NCBI GenBank assembly: GCA_024349245.1
Contig: JALDNG010000500.1
Location: forward strand, 1-64,000
Length of the DNA: 64,000 nucleotides
From: Neodontobutis hainanensis
Lineage: Eukaryota > Chordata > Actinopteri > Gobiiformes > Odontobutidae
Reading direction: 5' to 3'
The translations under genes were made by a program, and so were the position numbers. The first letter of the stretch is position 1. Each line of letters opens with the position of its first letter. The notes beneath the pieces are model-generated. The model saw only the letters and a list, made by a program, of their open reading frames with translations. It did not search any database and was not told the origin of the DNA. This document shows positions 34,401-46,587 of the stretch, piece after piece.

Positions 34401-37171
34401 AAATTTTAGAATAAATAAGTCAAATTATACTCATTAAATCATGTTCGAATTAAAATTTTATAAAAACCTTTGAAGTAATTTTGGCAGCAAAAAATAAACA
34501 ATAAATGAGAACAAAGAAGTTTATAGGTTTTATATAAAAATTTTTATTTAATCGATTGAAATAAAAAATATTTATCTGTTAAGATTTTTTAATTTTAAAT
34601 ATTTATGAAAAAAACTTATTAATTTTATGAGAAAATTTTAATCGTTGACAAAATATGACTTAAAATATATTTAAAAACGCTCAATGATCTAAAACAATAA
34701 GTACTGAAGATACTCATTTTTACAATTATTTATTTGCAGAATATTCAAATAAAAGTTAAATTTTGTTTTGACACTTTAAATACAAAGTACCAATTTCGTT
34801 AAACTTTCATGGAATTAATTTAAAAAATATGATGAATCATTGAATTTTTCAACGAAATGAAAAAATTCTCAACTGCGGTAACAATGTGAAGGAAACATTT
34901 TTTCTTCTTATTTAAGCGAATATTTAATTTTCTGCTTTCCACCTTCTTGTCTGAACTTTAACGATAATCAAATACTAGAAGTGAAAAATTCCAAAATCGA
35001 CGTAAAATAAAATTGTCATCAAATGGAAGCTGACATTATACTTGAAATACTAAAACCTGAAATATATGTAAAATTCAAAAATATTTTTAACCTTAATTTC
35101 ACAACGCGTCTGTTTAATATAGTTTTAAACTTAAATTTCAATATTATTTAATATTTCCTGAAATAGGTTGAAACTCAGAGATCGAATTTAATGAAAAAAC
35201 TTGAAAAATGTTAATGTAAAAATAACTATGAGATACATCATACGTCAGATTTACTTTTGTCATTTACATAGGTTTTCTTTCATTTAAAATTGTAACTAAT
35301 ATTACTTGATGTTAACTTTAGCATTGTATTATTTTTTCAATAAAAACCATAAATTACTTTATCACAGAATCATGGAATGTTTTTCTTCATATTTAGTTTC
35401 TTTATGTCTTTCTACATTGTTTTTTGATTTTTTAATTTTTATAAGATGAAGAATGTTTGTAAAAATTACTCATTTGAAAATTATTTATATTTTATTGTTA
35501 TCTGGAAGAACATACTTTAGAGATTATAATTTACAAAATTAATCTCAAATCAAATCATCATGTTTTGTTTTAAAAGCACTTTCAAAGAATGTTTTATGCT
35601 AAAATTGTAATATCTATTGCGTAAATTTTAGTTCTTTATATCCATTAATAAGGAAATCAAAATTTATAGTTGAATTCTTTGAATATATCTTTTATGAAGG
35701 CAACCTGCTCATATTTAAACGACATTTTATTTCATTTTGTAAAATTTAGTTTTCCGCTGATTATGAGGAATTTTATGAAATATTCTATAAAAGAATTTGG
35801 CCAGCTTGGTATGTACTTGACTGATTTATCTCGGTAAAATACAAATAAAATAGATATTAGAAAGATGTAAAATTTACGATTCTGTTTCATATACATTGAC
35901 TTACCAAAGATTATGTTTATGTCAGAAGAATTTATCACTGGTTGTTATATCCTAAAGTAATAAAATTCACCTGTAATTTAAATTTAATTATAAATTGTCA
36001 CAATATTTGTGATTGAAGATATTTTTTATTTTACATATTTATGAGAATGGAATCAAATAATTGAAATTGTGTAAAGTTTACGACAAAAATGAATTTATTG
36101 TTGATATTTTTGAATTGTAAAATACAGTTATTTTTAATAAAACTGAGATCTTGACACAATAAAATTTACAGTCATATATAATTATTTAAATCCTAAATTT
36201 CTTTTCTAAACTTACGATAAACTATGCGTGATGTGGTCGATGATTATGAATAAAAATAGTTTTTACCCATTTTATAAAATCAAATAATTTACTATATTTT
36301 ATATCCATTGAATACTGAGGCAGAATAAAGCTATATCTACAAAGTAATATTGAAGAAATTTTCATTGCAGTTTTATCTTTTAACACATGTTCTCTGAAAA
36401 AATAAAAATCTTAAAACACTCCTGTGATCCGTAATTGATTAAATATGTTTAAAAAATGAATAATTTATGAATTTTAGTTTTTCTTCCCGTCTATGTTAAA
36501 ATATTGTGTTAAATCAGTTTTCAAATCATTTCATTGTTCATTTTGATGAAATGATCACCTTTTGAGAAATAAAATATGTAATTTTCCAACAATGGTTGTA
36601 TTAATTGATAAACAAATGAATCTTATTAAGATCGATAAGAGTAACAAAAATAGGTGTATAGAATATTTACACAGAGAAAAATTAAACTTTAAAAGATTTA
36701 TGCATTTGCAAGAAGGTTTTTCGAAGGGTAAAAGCTAAGTTATTCATTCGACAATAACGAGAAACTTAAAATTTATAAAAAAACGATTTTGCAAACTAAG
36801 CACGTTTTAATGTAACATCTCGTATCCAGAACAATTAAATTTATCTCAAAAAAAATATCTTCAAAATTAAAAATATAAACGTAACTTAAGCAAAATATTA
36901 AAATAAAATCAAGTAGAAAATTTATTGATTTATGAATAATGGAATAAGTTTTCAAATATGTATGTATTTTAAATCTTAAGTAAATTAAAATATTCCTGAT
37001 GTTAAATATTTTTAATTAAAATCGGTAAATTTAAACATGGCATTCAAATAAAATGTAAATTTATTTGTCTTGTAAGTCAAATAAAGAATTCATTTCCGTC
37101 TTTGTTTCATCTGCCATTCTTTTATGTATTTTAAATATATGATTTTTGACTGAGTTCTCAAATAAAATGAT
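31442..37171. other. AT-rich gene desert
   Basis: Very low G and C with long A and T runs. No frame here has homology or coding-like composition; frames of 60-90 codons (such as 32371-32637 +) are Ile/Phe/Asn-rich as expected by chance. Confidence 0.45.
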
Positions 37172-38488
37172 TTAAAATACTATTCTCATCGCACGATAAA
37201 ATTTTTTATGTTTAATCAGGCACAGAGAATCAAGGAGGAATCCACATCGAAGTATACTCCCGTTTCTTTGAAATATGGCGTGACAAACCTGTTTTAAATG
37301 AAGGAAATATACTGGATATGTTTTAAGACTGAGGATTGAAATGAGTTCCAAAATGGCGTTTTGATATCTTTTGTTTCGATGATAATTTTTTGTAGATACT
37401 TTTATTTGACAATGGAGATTTTGCATTGCTTCTTCAAACTCCCGAAAGGTTTTCATCAATTTTATTGGTAGTTTTGTACTAATTTTCTTTCTGTACTTAT
37501 GTGAGGCATAGGTTTCATAGTGAGCTAAAAGACTCAAATCTTTTAAAACACTCTGAAGAAATTTAACTTCATGTTCATCAGAGAGAGAAGATATAAAATA
37601 AATGAAAATATCTTCTGGATCATATTTATTTATCATTTTAAATGAAGGTCTCCTTTCACATCCTCCATTTACTTAGATGTCTAAAATCACTGTCAATTAA
37701 AACTCCATCAGAATAATCAATATTATCATATACACGCGCTCGTGGGTATTGACTATTCTTATTTTCATCTTTTTTTAACTCACGTAATAATTTAGGTAAA
37801 GGCGGCATCTCCAATTCCTGAGATTCTAAAGTCGATTCCCTTGGCTTCTTCGAAATTTTTGATTCTGTGTTTTACTATGATTGTATCGAATTTTATTCAT
37901 GAGAGAACTTTTAGATTGCTGACTTTTCAAGTTCAGAAAACTCCTTCTTGAATAAAAATCTAATATCGAACGCTTATGAATCAAATATGCTCGCAGAAAC
38001 TTCTTCTGATTCTTACGGTATTTCTTTAAATATAAACTATTATAACTAGGATGAGTTCTTTGTTTCATAACGGTGATTATTTTTTGTAAACATGAAGGGT
38101 AAATATCTTTCTCCGTTTTTATCGGCTGTTTAACAGTTAAACTCTTTACAGGAGTTACACTTTTTTTGGCCATATCTGATATTTTGGTTACTTCTAAAGT
38201 ATGTTGAGTAGATTTATCATTTAAAAAAATTATGAATATTTTCATGCTTTTATGTTCATCCAGTTTAGGAAATGATAATCGATTGATTAAAATCGATATG
38301 AAAGCCAAATAAATATTCATTGTCATAAAAACTTCGTATATAAAATGGCGTTCTCGTAATGACACGTGATTTATTTTTCTTAAAATTTTTACAATTAAGA
38401 AGATAAACTTTTCAACACTCAATTTATTTTTATTATTTTCTAAGAATAACGCAAAAAATGGATTTCCATTTATTTTCTTAAATACCAA
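37172..38488 (-). pseudogene. Broken gene of a two-copy family, copy 1 (ZCCHC2/14-like domain suspected)
   Basis: Two open frames, 38488-37826 (220 codons) and 37636-37172 (154 codons), plus a linking stretch in the third frame align along their length with the copy at 57770-58970. Shared blocks include LRE-x-FIYEVF, SFLNL, MNKIRY, LIDSDFRHL with W-R, DPEDIFIYFISSLSDEHE and LSLKT-x-VYF...KQVC. The frame breaks near 37850 (one base missing) and near 37655 (one extra), where no suitable GT-AG intron exists and the other copy is continuous. The FISSLSDEHEVKFLQSVLKD block and the later YPVYFLHLKQV block resemble the helical N-terminal domain of vertebrate ZCCHC2/ZCCHC14; this is a tentative reading. 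No initial ATG is evident, so the N-terminus is open. Confidence 0.6.
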
Positions 38489-40960
38489 TTAAACAAAAGT
38501 TAAATGCGGTGAGCCCAGGCTCTAAATCCCTATTCATAGTTGAGATTATTCAGATGATAGATCTTTCGGTTAAATAAATAAATTGTTAATGCTATCTTAT
38601 TGGTTATTGACCAATTATTTAGTTTAGGTGTTGTAAGATAATAAATCCTATTTTATGTTTTTAACACATTCCAAATTAATTGAGTTAATATTTGAAAAAG
38701 GATGTTATAATATCAAGTAGTGTGTATTTTCATTCAAAATTATCAATTTAAATCAAACAACATTTCGATGATTTCACTTAAAACTTATCAATGAAATTGT
38801 ATAATTTTATCATTTTATGATTGTTTTTAGTGTCAAAATATTACCTTCTGTAAATCGATTTCATGATCTAATGCTCAAAAATATGCATGATGTGGTTTTT
38901 TCACCATGTGGGTTTCGATTCTAAAAATTTCATCAATTTTAAAACTCTATTTTGGTATAAAACGAATTTGATTTAAATTGAATCACCATTTAGAACTCAT
39001 TTCAAATTATGGTCCTGTTAATTGAGAAAAAAGATTAGAACGGCTTTCCAAAGATGTTTTTAGATGTATTAGCTCCTCTAGAATATCTCTAACGCGTATA
39101 ATTAATAATGAAGTCATTCGAAACGATTTTTATTCTCTTAGAATGTGGATTGTGTTAAATTATTTTAATAAAGAATATATTCATTATTTTTGAATTAATT
39201 TTATAGTTTTCATGAAAATTGTGTTTATTCATGTATGTAATTTTACCACAAGATTATTAATGACGGTTTGGGATTTATGTTTGCGCACTCTCTAATAAAT
39301 TGTATGAAAATAAACTTAATATTTTATTGGAATAATTTTAACCAAAGTGAAATAATTTAGGTCATCATTGAATTCCGAAGAAATAGATTTTCGTAGTTTT
39401 TAAGTTTCTTATGTTCCGTCTTAAAAATTATTGTTTTGATCAATCAAGCTTTGACGAATTATCGTAAATCATCACATAATTATGTTATTCAATTTAATAA
39501 AAACATCTAAGTTAAATTTTACATATCAAAAAGAAAAGCCTTTTATAAGTAAATCCGTTTTATGATAAGTTTTTGCGCATATTCACAATCTGAAAAATGA
39601 AGATTATTCTTGAGAATATGCGCAATTGAAAATATTTTGAGAAAATATAAATTGACTTTCTAAGAATAACATACAATGTGTCTGCTTAACGTGGAATTGA
39701 AATCTAACACTTGAATAATTATTTTCAGTAATTTTGTTGAAAGATCATCAGTTTTTTTCTACCTGAAAAAATAATATCAATTTTCAGTTATTTTATTCAT
39801 TGAGCTAATTTATGGAAGACTTATAAACATCTGTGAATACATATTTATGTAAATCGCACAATTTATGCGCGCCACTTTTATGACGTCAAAAAAGTTTTAA
39901 TTTCGTTAAGTTTAGAAAATTTTTATCGACTTGAGCTCGATTCTAATCTGAGTTATGTTAGATTAAATGAGAAAATTAAGCGAGTGCAATGCGGATAAGT
40001 CTATCACAGTTCACTAATATTTTAATAATCAGAAAATCTTTTTATTTTATCTTTCGAATTCATTAATATAATATATCAAGGGTATAACCCACACATAATT
40101 AAAACAAATCGTATTTCCGTGGTTTTAAAGATTCTGTAAAACTTTTGGCGTTGAGTATTATGAAAGTAAATCTATTTGATCACTTTTTAATCTGCAAAAA
40201 TATGTGTAGAAATAATGATAAATAAATCACTTTACTTTATAGCATATTAAAATCAAAATAACTTATTTATGAAAATAATTTTATAACTCACATTTAACTT
40301 TCCCATTAGAATACGAATATTAATTTAGACTCATGCGCATAATGAAGTAAAATTTATTGTATCGTTATATTTTAAAATTAAAAAATATTCTAAAAGATTT
40401 ATGTTTCTTGTAGAATTTGAAGAGATTTGTTTTCATTTAAATCGAGCTTTTTCGTTCAAAAAAATCTAAATATATTCAAACGTTTTTTGTAACCGCTGAG
40501 TAAAACTAAGTTTTGACAAACCTAGATTTAAAAGTATGTTAAAAAATTGTTCTGAAGATTTATAATTTTGAGAAATATTTATTAAATTTTCAACATGTAT
40601 TTACATTAATACTGATTAAAGCTAAAATTAATGAATGCGAGCGTTTTTATTTCATTTCGATTTGTTTCTTGTTTGAATTTTTTATTGGAAATTAAATGAA
40701 TTTTGCTGATCATAGATTTAATTTTTTTCATGTGTTTCAATTATTGTTAAATTTGACATCTGATTTCGTTCTAACTTTCGACAACATATGAAATTAATAT
40801 AACATTAGAAATTGATATTATTTCATTCGAAACAGAAAAATAGACGAATATCATCATGTGAAATGCGACATATTAATTTTTATTTTAAAAACAAATTGAA
40901 TCTAAAATCAAAGAAAAAAAATCAATTACTCAACAATATATTCTGTTTTATAATGATTTT
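38489..40960. other. Intergenic, AT-rich
   Basis: No supported gene. Short GC-richer spots (for example around 39850-39980) carry no readable frame. Confidence 0.4.
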
Positions 40961-41026
40961 TGTGATGTATGTATTAATTGTAACAAATCGTATTTAGTCG
41001 TAATCATTATTGTTTCATACGTAGCA
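40961..41026 (+). repeat. Left terminal repeat of element 2 (66 bp, probably shortened)
   Basis: It starts TGTGATGTATG and ends ACGTAGCA, so it has the TG...CA form. It matches 44834-44900 with three substitutions and one extra T. Normal LTRs are over 150 bp; the left copy may have lost its 3' part, since it is followed directly by the primer-site-like sequence while the right copy continues for another 130 bases. Confidence 0.8.
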
Positions 41027-41038
41027 ATTGGCGACGAG
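41027..41038 (+). promoter_or_regulatory. Candidate tRNA primer-binding site of element 2
   Basis: ATTGGCGACGAG follows the left repeat with no gap. A similar TGATTGGCGA occurs at 456-465. The priming tRNA cannot be named from sequence alone. Confidence 0.45.
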
Positions 41039-41046
41039 TTGTTAAA

Positions 41047-41824
41047 GTGCTTTCAAAATTCGAAGAATTTGATTTAGAAAGTGACTGGAATGAATATTTT
41101 GAAAGATTTGATATATTCACCAGAATTAATAAAATTGAAGAGAAGAATATGACTGATCTGTGTTTAGGAGTCGTTGGTGGAAAAACCTATACCATTATTA
41201 AAACCTTGACAAATGGGGAAGTCCGGCTACTTTCGATATTTCAAGATTAAAATATTACTCGACGGATATTTCGCCCCGAAGACCTTGTTTATCTCCGAGA
41301 GGTATAACTTTATGAATATCAGCCAAAATGAAGAGGAATTGCTCAATGTTTTTGCATTATGTCACCAAAAGGCAAGCAAAAATGCCAGTTTGGATCATTT
41401 CAAGATGACGCACTCAGAGAAAAATTTATTCATGGGCTGTACGATCGTTTTAAAAACATAAGCAGAGTTTATTGGTGGAAAGAGAACTTGATTTCAAAAC
41501 GGCAGTCTAAAAGGCAGCTAAAATCTTATTACCCGCAAAAGAAGCGGTAAATATGGATAGTGCTGTCACGGTTAACCAGGTCAAGAAATTCAAGCGTCAA
41601 AATCAAATGCCACGACATTGCAAGCACTGTGGAAATGGAATCACACAGATGAGCGATGCTTTTTCAAGAGCGCAAAATGTCATTCATGTGGAAAGGTGGG
41701 CCATATCAAAGCTGTTTGCAAAGCAGTGGAATCGGACATAGGATCAGTTATAAACGAAATCAATCATACAATAATAATGTTTCTCCGTTCTATTCTTCTG
41801 TTCAGATTTATAATGTCCAATTAA
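41047..41824 (+). pseudogene. Gag with CCHC knuckle, element 2
   Basis: The first frame, 41047-41250, encodes FEEFDLESDWNEYFERFDIF, a typical Gag helix with W...YFERF. Homology shifts frame near 41213 and again near 41359, and ends with the knuckle KCHSCGKVGHIKAVCKA (about 41676-41730), whose four zinc ligands are intact. Confidence 0.7.
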
Positions 41825-42290
41825 ACTCGAAATTGATACAGGCTCACCGGTTACAATCCTGAAACTGAGTGATTTCGAACGAATTAAGCACCTCTTAAAC
41901 CAAAGACAGAGAGATTCCGAAGCTACAGTGGCCATCTAATTTACCCTCTGAGCGGCCAAGGTGAACGTAACCTTGAATGATTTAAAACAAAATTTGAAAC
42001 TATATGTCTGTGACAATAGCACAAGTCAAATGGGCCGTGATTGGATTAAAGAATTGAGCCCGGAAGGCACTTTGAAAATTTTTCACCTATCAATCGAGGA
42101 AAAAATAGAGTATATTAAACAAAAATACAGCAATGTGTTTTCAAATGGAGTGGGCATACTCAAAAACTTTAAAGCCAACATAATTCTCAAACCGGAAGCA
42201 CGTCCTCACTTCTGCAAAGCAAGGCCGGTATCGCTTTTAAAAGGCGACAAATCGAAGTTGCGCTCATAGAAATGAAAAAAAGGACATACT
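41825..42290 (+). pseudogene. Aspartic protease and spacer, element 2
   Basis: LEIDTGSPVTIL near 41826-41862 is the active-site block. Frame 41961-42269 continues with LYVCDNSTSQMGRDWI, the LG.DWI-like second block with Met-Gly, and the linker into RT. Confidence 0.65.
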
Positions 42291-42848
42291 TGAAAGGACC
42301 CATTTTAGCTATTTGGTTCACCGATCGTGTGTCCATATAAGAAAGATGGAAAACTCCGAGTGTGCGCTGATTTTTCAACCGGTCTAAACGCCAGTATTGC
42401 AGTCGACCGATATCCTCTACCCCGAACTCAAGACATACTGTCGCGGCTAACTGGAGGGAAACTATTCTCTGTTATTGATTTGGCTTCAGCCTACTGGCAA
42501 ATTGAACTTAATGATGAATGCCGTCATTTCACGACAATCAATACACACAAGGGTCTTTACAGGTTTAAACGTTTACCCTTTGGACTGGCATCAGCGCCAG
42601 CTATCTGGCAGCGAACCATTGAAAATATCCTTAAAGATATCGAGATGACAGCTGTCTATTTAGATGATATTATTGTGACGGGTCGAACGCATAAGGAGCA
42701 CCAAGAAAAGCTAGAAGACGTCATGACGCGCATAAAAGACAATGGATTAAAGGTTAAATTGTCAAAGTGCAGATTTTTCAAGAGTCAGTGCAATATTGCG
42801 GCTATATTATATCACAACATGGCATCTCGATGGCCCCGAGCAAGATAG
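42291..42848 (+). pseudogene. Reverse transcriptase core, element 2
   Basis: The open frame 42327-42848 contains KKDGKLRVCADFSTGLNASI, FSVIDLASAYWQI (first catalytic Asp), LPFGLASAPAIWQR and VYLDDIIVTGRTHKEH (YLDD). All catalytic residues are present. The 3' end shifts frame at about 42795 (QCNIA). Confidence 0.85.
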
Positions 42849-43019
42849 AAGCAATTAGAAATATGCGCACCTAAAAGTACCCAAGAAGTAAGTTTTTTCG
42901 GACTTATCAATGAGAATCGAACACATATTCAGAATTTATCGACAGTTTTAGCACCTCTTTACGATATTCAAGTGAAGCGGCAGGCATTTAAATGGAACGA
43001 AGAGCAAGAGCAAAGCTTT

Positions 43020-43720
43020 CAAAATGCAAAAACAAATTAGCGGAGAATATTGTTTTGGCACATTTTGATTCAACACTTCCGATTGTGCTTGTGACCGATG
43101 CATCGTCGAAGAGGTTAGAAGCAGCAATCGTACACGTATCGGATGACAGATAAGTGAAGCCTTTCACGTATGCATCTAGAACATTAAATGCGAGCGAGAG
43201 AAATAACTCGGTTATTGAAAGAGAGGCCCTTGCTGTATGGTGGGCGATTACAAATTTTTTCCTTATTTGGATGGAGTCCCTTTCAAAATACTAACAGACC
43301 ATAAACCGCTTGTCGGAATATTTGGTAACAAAAAAGGTTTCCCACAAACTATATCTTCTTGAATGATGAAATGGGTCATTTCCTTATCTGGAATGAATTT
43401 TACAATTATGTAACAGAGACGGTAAATCCAACACTATAGCCGACGCTTTGTCTAGACTGCCTACCAACAGAGATAGAATAAAGATTGCGCAGATGTTGAG
43501 ACTATAAACCACATAAAGAACAACATAACTTGCGTAAAGTGGGAAACTCTTTGAGAAGAAACACAAAATAACAATACAATGAACAAAGTTTATGATTTCA
43601 TCATTAATGGTTTGCCGAATAGGAAATTTGATCAGAATATTCAAGCTTTTTACCGAAGAAGAGACGAGCTGTCAACCGTAGATGGAACCCTCGTCATGCA
43701 AAATAAATTGTAATCCCAGA
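43020..43720 (+). pseudogene. RNase H remnant and connection, element 2
   Basis: IVLVTDASS near 43080, ERNNSVIEREALAVWW near 43196-43245 and LTDHKPLVGIFGNKKG near 43290 are the RNase H blocks; ADALSRL near 43440 closes the tether region. Stops and frame shifts intervene. Confidence 0.7.
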
Positions 43721-43734
43721 AAAATTAAAATAAT

Positions 43735-44350
43735 GTTCCTAAATCGAATGCATGAAGGTTACCTAGGAATTATATAAAACTAAATCAATAGCTCGAACGT
43801 ACCTATGGTGGCCAGGTATGGACTCGGATATCGAAAATATGATATCAAGCTGTGCGAAGTGTCAATTAGAGAAACGTAAATTTCCCAAGAAATCGGAAAA
43901 TATTAAGTGGCCAGCCACATCATTTCCCATGGAACGAGTACACGTAGACTTTTTGGGTTCACTCGCGGCAAAATGATTTTGGTAATGATTGATAACTTTT
44001 CTAAATGGCCAGAAGCCATCATCATGGATAGGACGTCGGCAGAAGAAACAACGAAAGTTCTCTTTGAGATGTTTAGCAGGTTGAGAATACCAAAGAAAAT
44101 TGTGTCAGAAAACGGTCCTCAATTTACCTCTCGAATATTTAAAGATTATGCAAAGGTGAACAATATTGACCATGTAACATCAGCACAGTATTACCCCAAA
44201 CCAACGGTCTAGCGGAAAACTTCGTCCAAACCCTAAAAGGATCACTAGGAAAATTACCAGCCATGACATTCATCCTCAACTTATGAAATTCTTACTAAGT
44301 TACAGATTAGCGTCCCATAGTACCACAAACAGACCACCAGCTTTATTAAT
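43735..44350 (+). pseudogene. Integrase, element 2
   Basis: The zinc domain begins MHEGYLGI (near 43750) and RTYLWWPGMDSDIENM, with SCAKCQ giving the two cysteines. The core has VHVDFLG (near 43935), then VSENGPQFTS (near 44105) where Asp of the usual SDNG is Glu-Asn, and NGLAENFVQT (near 44204). At least two frame changes occur. Confidence 0.75.
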
Positions 44351-44375
44351 GTTTGGACGACTTTAAAGATCATGG

Positions 44376-44824
44376 ATGGATAACTTAAATTCCCCTGACC
44401 GGACCATAGGTAGTTATCTCTCTAAGTTTAAAGAAAATGAGATGGTTCTCGCTTGGGTTTATGGAAAGAAGGAAAAATGGATTGAAGGAACAATATCGAA
44501 AGTTTTGGGACAGCTACACTATCTTGTAAAAACCGCTTTTGGTACGATTAAAAGACACCTGATCAAATTTTAAAATCGAAAAGGAAAATACAGGAAAATG
44601 GAGAAATAAAAATTCCTCCCTAAATAATACAGGATTTGCCTTGTCCTCCCAGAGTCAGTCTAGAAACAAACGCGTCAATCTTTCATGAACAAGAAGAGTC
44701 AATCTCTGACAGAGAACAAACAGATGTGAGCTATATACCTTCCGGAGATGAATCATTTGAAAATACAGGCCCTATAAGATGGTCAAGCCGTTTAGCAGAA
44801 AGATCTGGGAACGTCCAAACATAA
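44376..44824 (+). pseudogene. Integrase C-terminal (GPY/F-like) domain and tail, element 2
   Basis: Frame 44376-44573 encodes EKWIEGTISKVLGQLHYLVK and then KRHLIKF, matching the W..G.I...LG...Y.V...RH pattern of Gypsy integrase tails. Frame 44636-44824 is the Ser-rich end (RWSSRLAERSG). Confidence 0.6.
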
Positions 44825-44833
44825 CGATGGAGG

Positions 44834-44900
44834 TGTGATGTATGTATTAATCGTTACGAATCGTATTTAGTCGTAATCATTATTGTTTTCATACGTAGCA
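44834..44900 (+). repeat. Right terminal repeat of element 2 (matched part)
   Basis: 67 bp aligned to the left copy. Purine-rich GATGGAGG precedes it (polypurine tract). AATAAA begins at 44900 and again at about 44993, and an ATTCTGG-containing segment ends near 45045, so the full 3' LTR may extend to about 45036. Confidence 0.75.
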
Positions 44901-45380
44901 ATAAAGAATATTATTTCGTTGAAATGAATAGTTTTAGCGAGAAGAAAATTCCTTGACATCAAAGGAAACGTGGCGGTTTTAGTCTAATCAAGTAATAAAG
45001 TTCTTCTCAAAATAAGTTTCGACGATTTATCCATTCTGGTCTAGTAACTCAACCGTATTGATCATAGTTGAGGATTTTACCCATGAAAAAGTAAGTTTTA
45101 TTGAAGAATAATATTTTTTGAAGTCAATGAATTGAACTATTTATATTTCTTTTCGTGTTAATAAACGTGAATTAGTTTAAAAAGAAGGCTTGAAATCTTT
45201 GAACAAGTCAGATGTACAAAAATATTCTCTGCGAAAAATGACAAAACATAAATCTTAATGAAACCAAACCACAGAATTACTCAGTTAAATCCCCGATCAG
45301 AAATAATAGTTGTTACATCTTTATTTTAATGTACAACTTGTTCTCTTGTAGAATAATTTTAAAATTAACGACTTTTCAAA

Positions 45381-45545
45381 TACTAATTCTCGGTTTTGAC
45401 TTTCCTCAACGCCTAAAGTATATAGGATTGTGGAAAACTATCCGTCGAAAAATCTGCCAGGTTAAATCTCTTCGCAGCTCAGGAGTTAAAGCTGTTTGAA
45501 CATTTCACAAATGAAGTTAAGTGTGTACGTTCACCTGAATCGCTA
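45381..45545 (+). pseudogene. Coding-like remnant, unknown or PNPase N-terminus
   Basis: Two overlapping frames look coding: one ends KTIRRKICQVKSLRSSGVKA, the other follows TATATAG (possible acceptor) and reads KLSVEKSARLNLFAAQELKL and on to VRSPESLSK before a TGA. Only one can be real. The first loosely resembles the start of an RNase PH fold, but this is weak. Confidence 0.2.
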
Positions 45546-45974
45546 TCGAAGTGATAATTAACCATCCGACTCTTCATATCAGAAGGTAGAGCCATCACCA
45601 AACACCATAGAGCCTAAAAGTTGAAAGAGAGTGAGCTTAGTATGACTTTTTCAACTGTCTAACCATAACCACTCGATCAACTCCCTTATAAAAAGTTCTC
45701 TAGAATTGACTGTAACTTAAATGAAAAATAAAAATATCAAAATCGTGGCTTGATATTTAATTCGAAAATACCACTTAGTCACATAATTCTGAAAGATATA
45801 ATGTTTGTTACTGATGCTAATTGCACTAAGTGAACCAAGAGGGCTGACAAAACATATTGCAATCATACTTGAACGTTTCTCTGTTTATGTTTCTTTCTCA
45901 AATTCATGTTGGTAAATAATTTTACGCGCATTTTGAGGTTCCTCCATAACTGATTTTTTGACCAATATATAAAA

Positions 45975-46267
45975 ATGTAAGTTGATGGTTTATTTTTACT
46001 ACCCAGGGCGACTATATGTGAAGCAGTCAAAGACGTTATTTTCAGTCTAAATAAGTTCAGCTTAACTGTGAATATATTGAACGATGCCTTTCATTCTCGT
46101 AAAATTTATAACTTAGTCATGGTCAACTTGAAAGGCGTAATGGCGCAAATAATGATGTAACATCAATAAATGCAGCTTCCGTCATTGTATATTTAATCGG
46201 AACCCACTGCATCAACATTGGTGGTTTCAGAGAAACGACTCTCATACAACCAGATATAAATGACTAA
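45975..46267 (+). pseudogene. PNPase-like (RNase PH fold) fragment, one frame break
   Basis: A possible 30-nt intron with a GTAAGT donor (45977-46006) leads into a frame reading NAFHSRKIYNLVMVNLKGV in approximate form. After a missing base near 46141 the next frame gives NNDVTSINAASVIVYLIG and then CINIGGFRETTL, ending TAA at 46267. The order N-L-x-V...G-V-N...D-V-x-x-I-N-x-A-S matches the first RNase PH domain of polynucleotide phosphorylase (animal PNPT1, a mitochondrial 3'-5' exoribonuclease). Only about 90 residues can be read, so this is a fragment of an old copy or a badly resolved gene. Confidence 0.35.
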
Positions 46268-46400
46268 AATGGAATTTCTCTCAGCTCATAGATATGCATC
46301 TCGTGAAGAAGATGAGAAATCGAATTTTATTATTCTTCCTGCTAAAGTCCTCCTACATAAAATCTATAAAAGCCTTTTTATCAAAATCTTGAACACGTGA
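46268..46400 (+). CDS. Short open frame, 43 codons
   Basis: ATG at 46269 encodes MEFLSAHRYASREEDEKSNF and then a basic hydrophobic tail. It could be an exon of the following gene or chance. Confidence 0.18.
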
Positions 46401-46587
46401 TTGTTATAGAAAAAATTTATTTGTTTTCTGACGGAGTACAAATTATTATAATATTTCAATTGAGAACTCCTGTCTAATTAATAAGAGACTTCAATCTATT
46501 GTCAATTTAAACTATACGATAAAATTATAACTTTAAAACGGGTTACCTTAATTTATATCACGACATTGTGACTATTCGCAGCTTTAG

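Larger units (their letters stand above)
40961..44900 (+). mobile_element. Gypsy-type LTR retrotransposon (element 2), damaged but recognisable
   Basis: Gag, zinc knuckle, protease, RT, RNase H, integrase and a C-terminal chromatin-side domain follow in Ty3/Gypsy order. Key residues seen: CHSCGKVGHIKAVC knuckle, EIDTGSPVTIL protease, RT box VYLDDII intact, LVTDASS RNase H, HVDFLG and SENGPQFTS integrase (the usual Asp is Asn in SENG). Matching ends of 66 and 67 bp (40961-41026, 44834-44900), a primer-binding-like ATTGGCGACGAG after the left end and a purine tract GATGGAGG before the right end define the element. Frames change about every 200-500 bases, so it is inactive as written. The sequence after the right 67 bp to about 45036 may be the rest of the 3' LTR. 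Confidence 0.9.

Noticed and set aside
37640..37680. A 28-nt GT-AG intron at the second frame break of the same gene
   Set aside because: It would remove the LID-x-DF-x-HL-x-x-W block that is conserved as protein in both copies, so a one-base frameshift is more likely.
37826..37850. Tiny intron as the cause of the first frame break in the two-copy family, copy 1
   Set aside because: Only GT-AG lengths of 11 or 50 nt would restore frame, and the other copy is coding through the same place.
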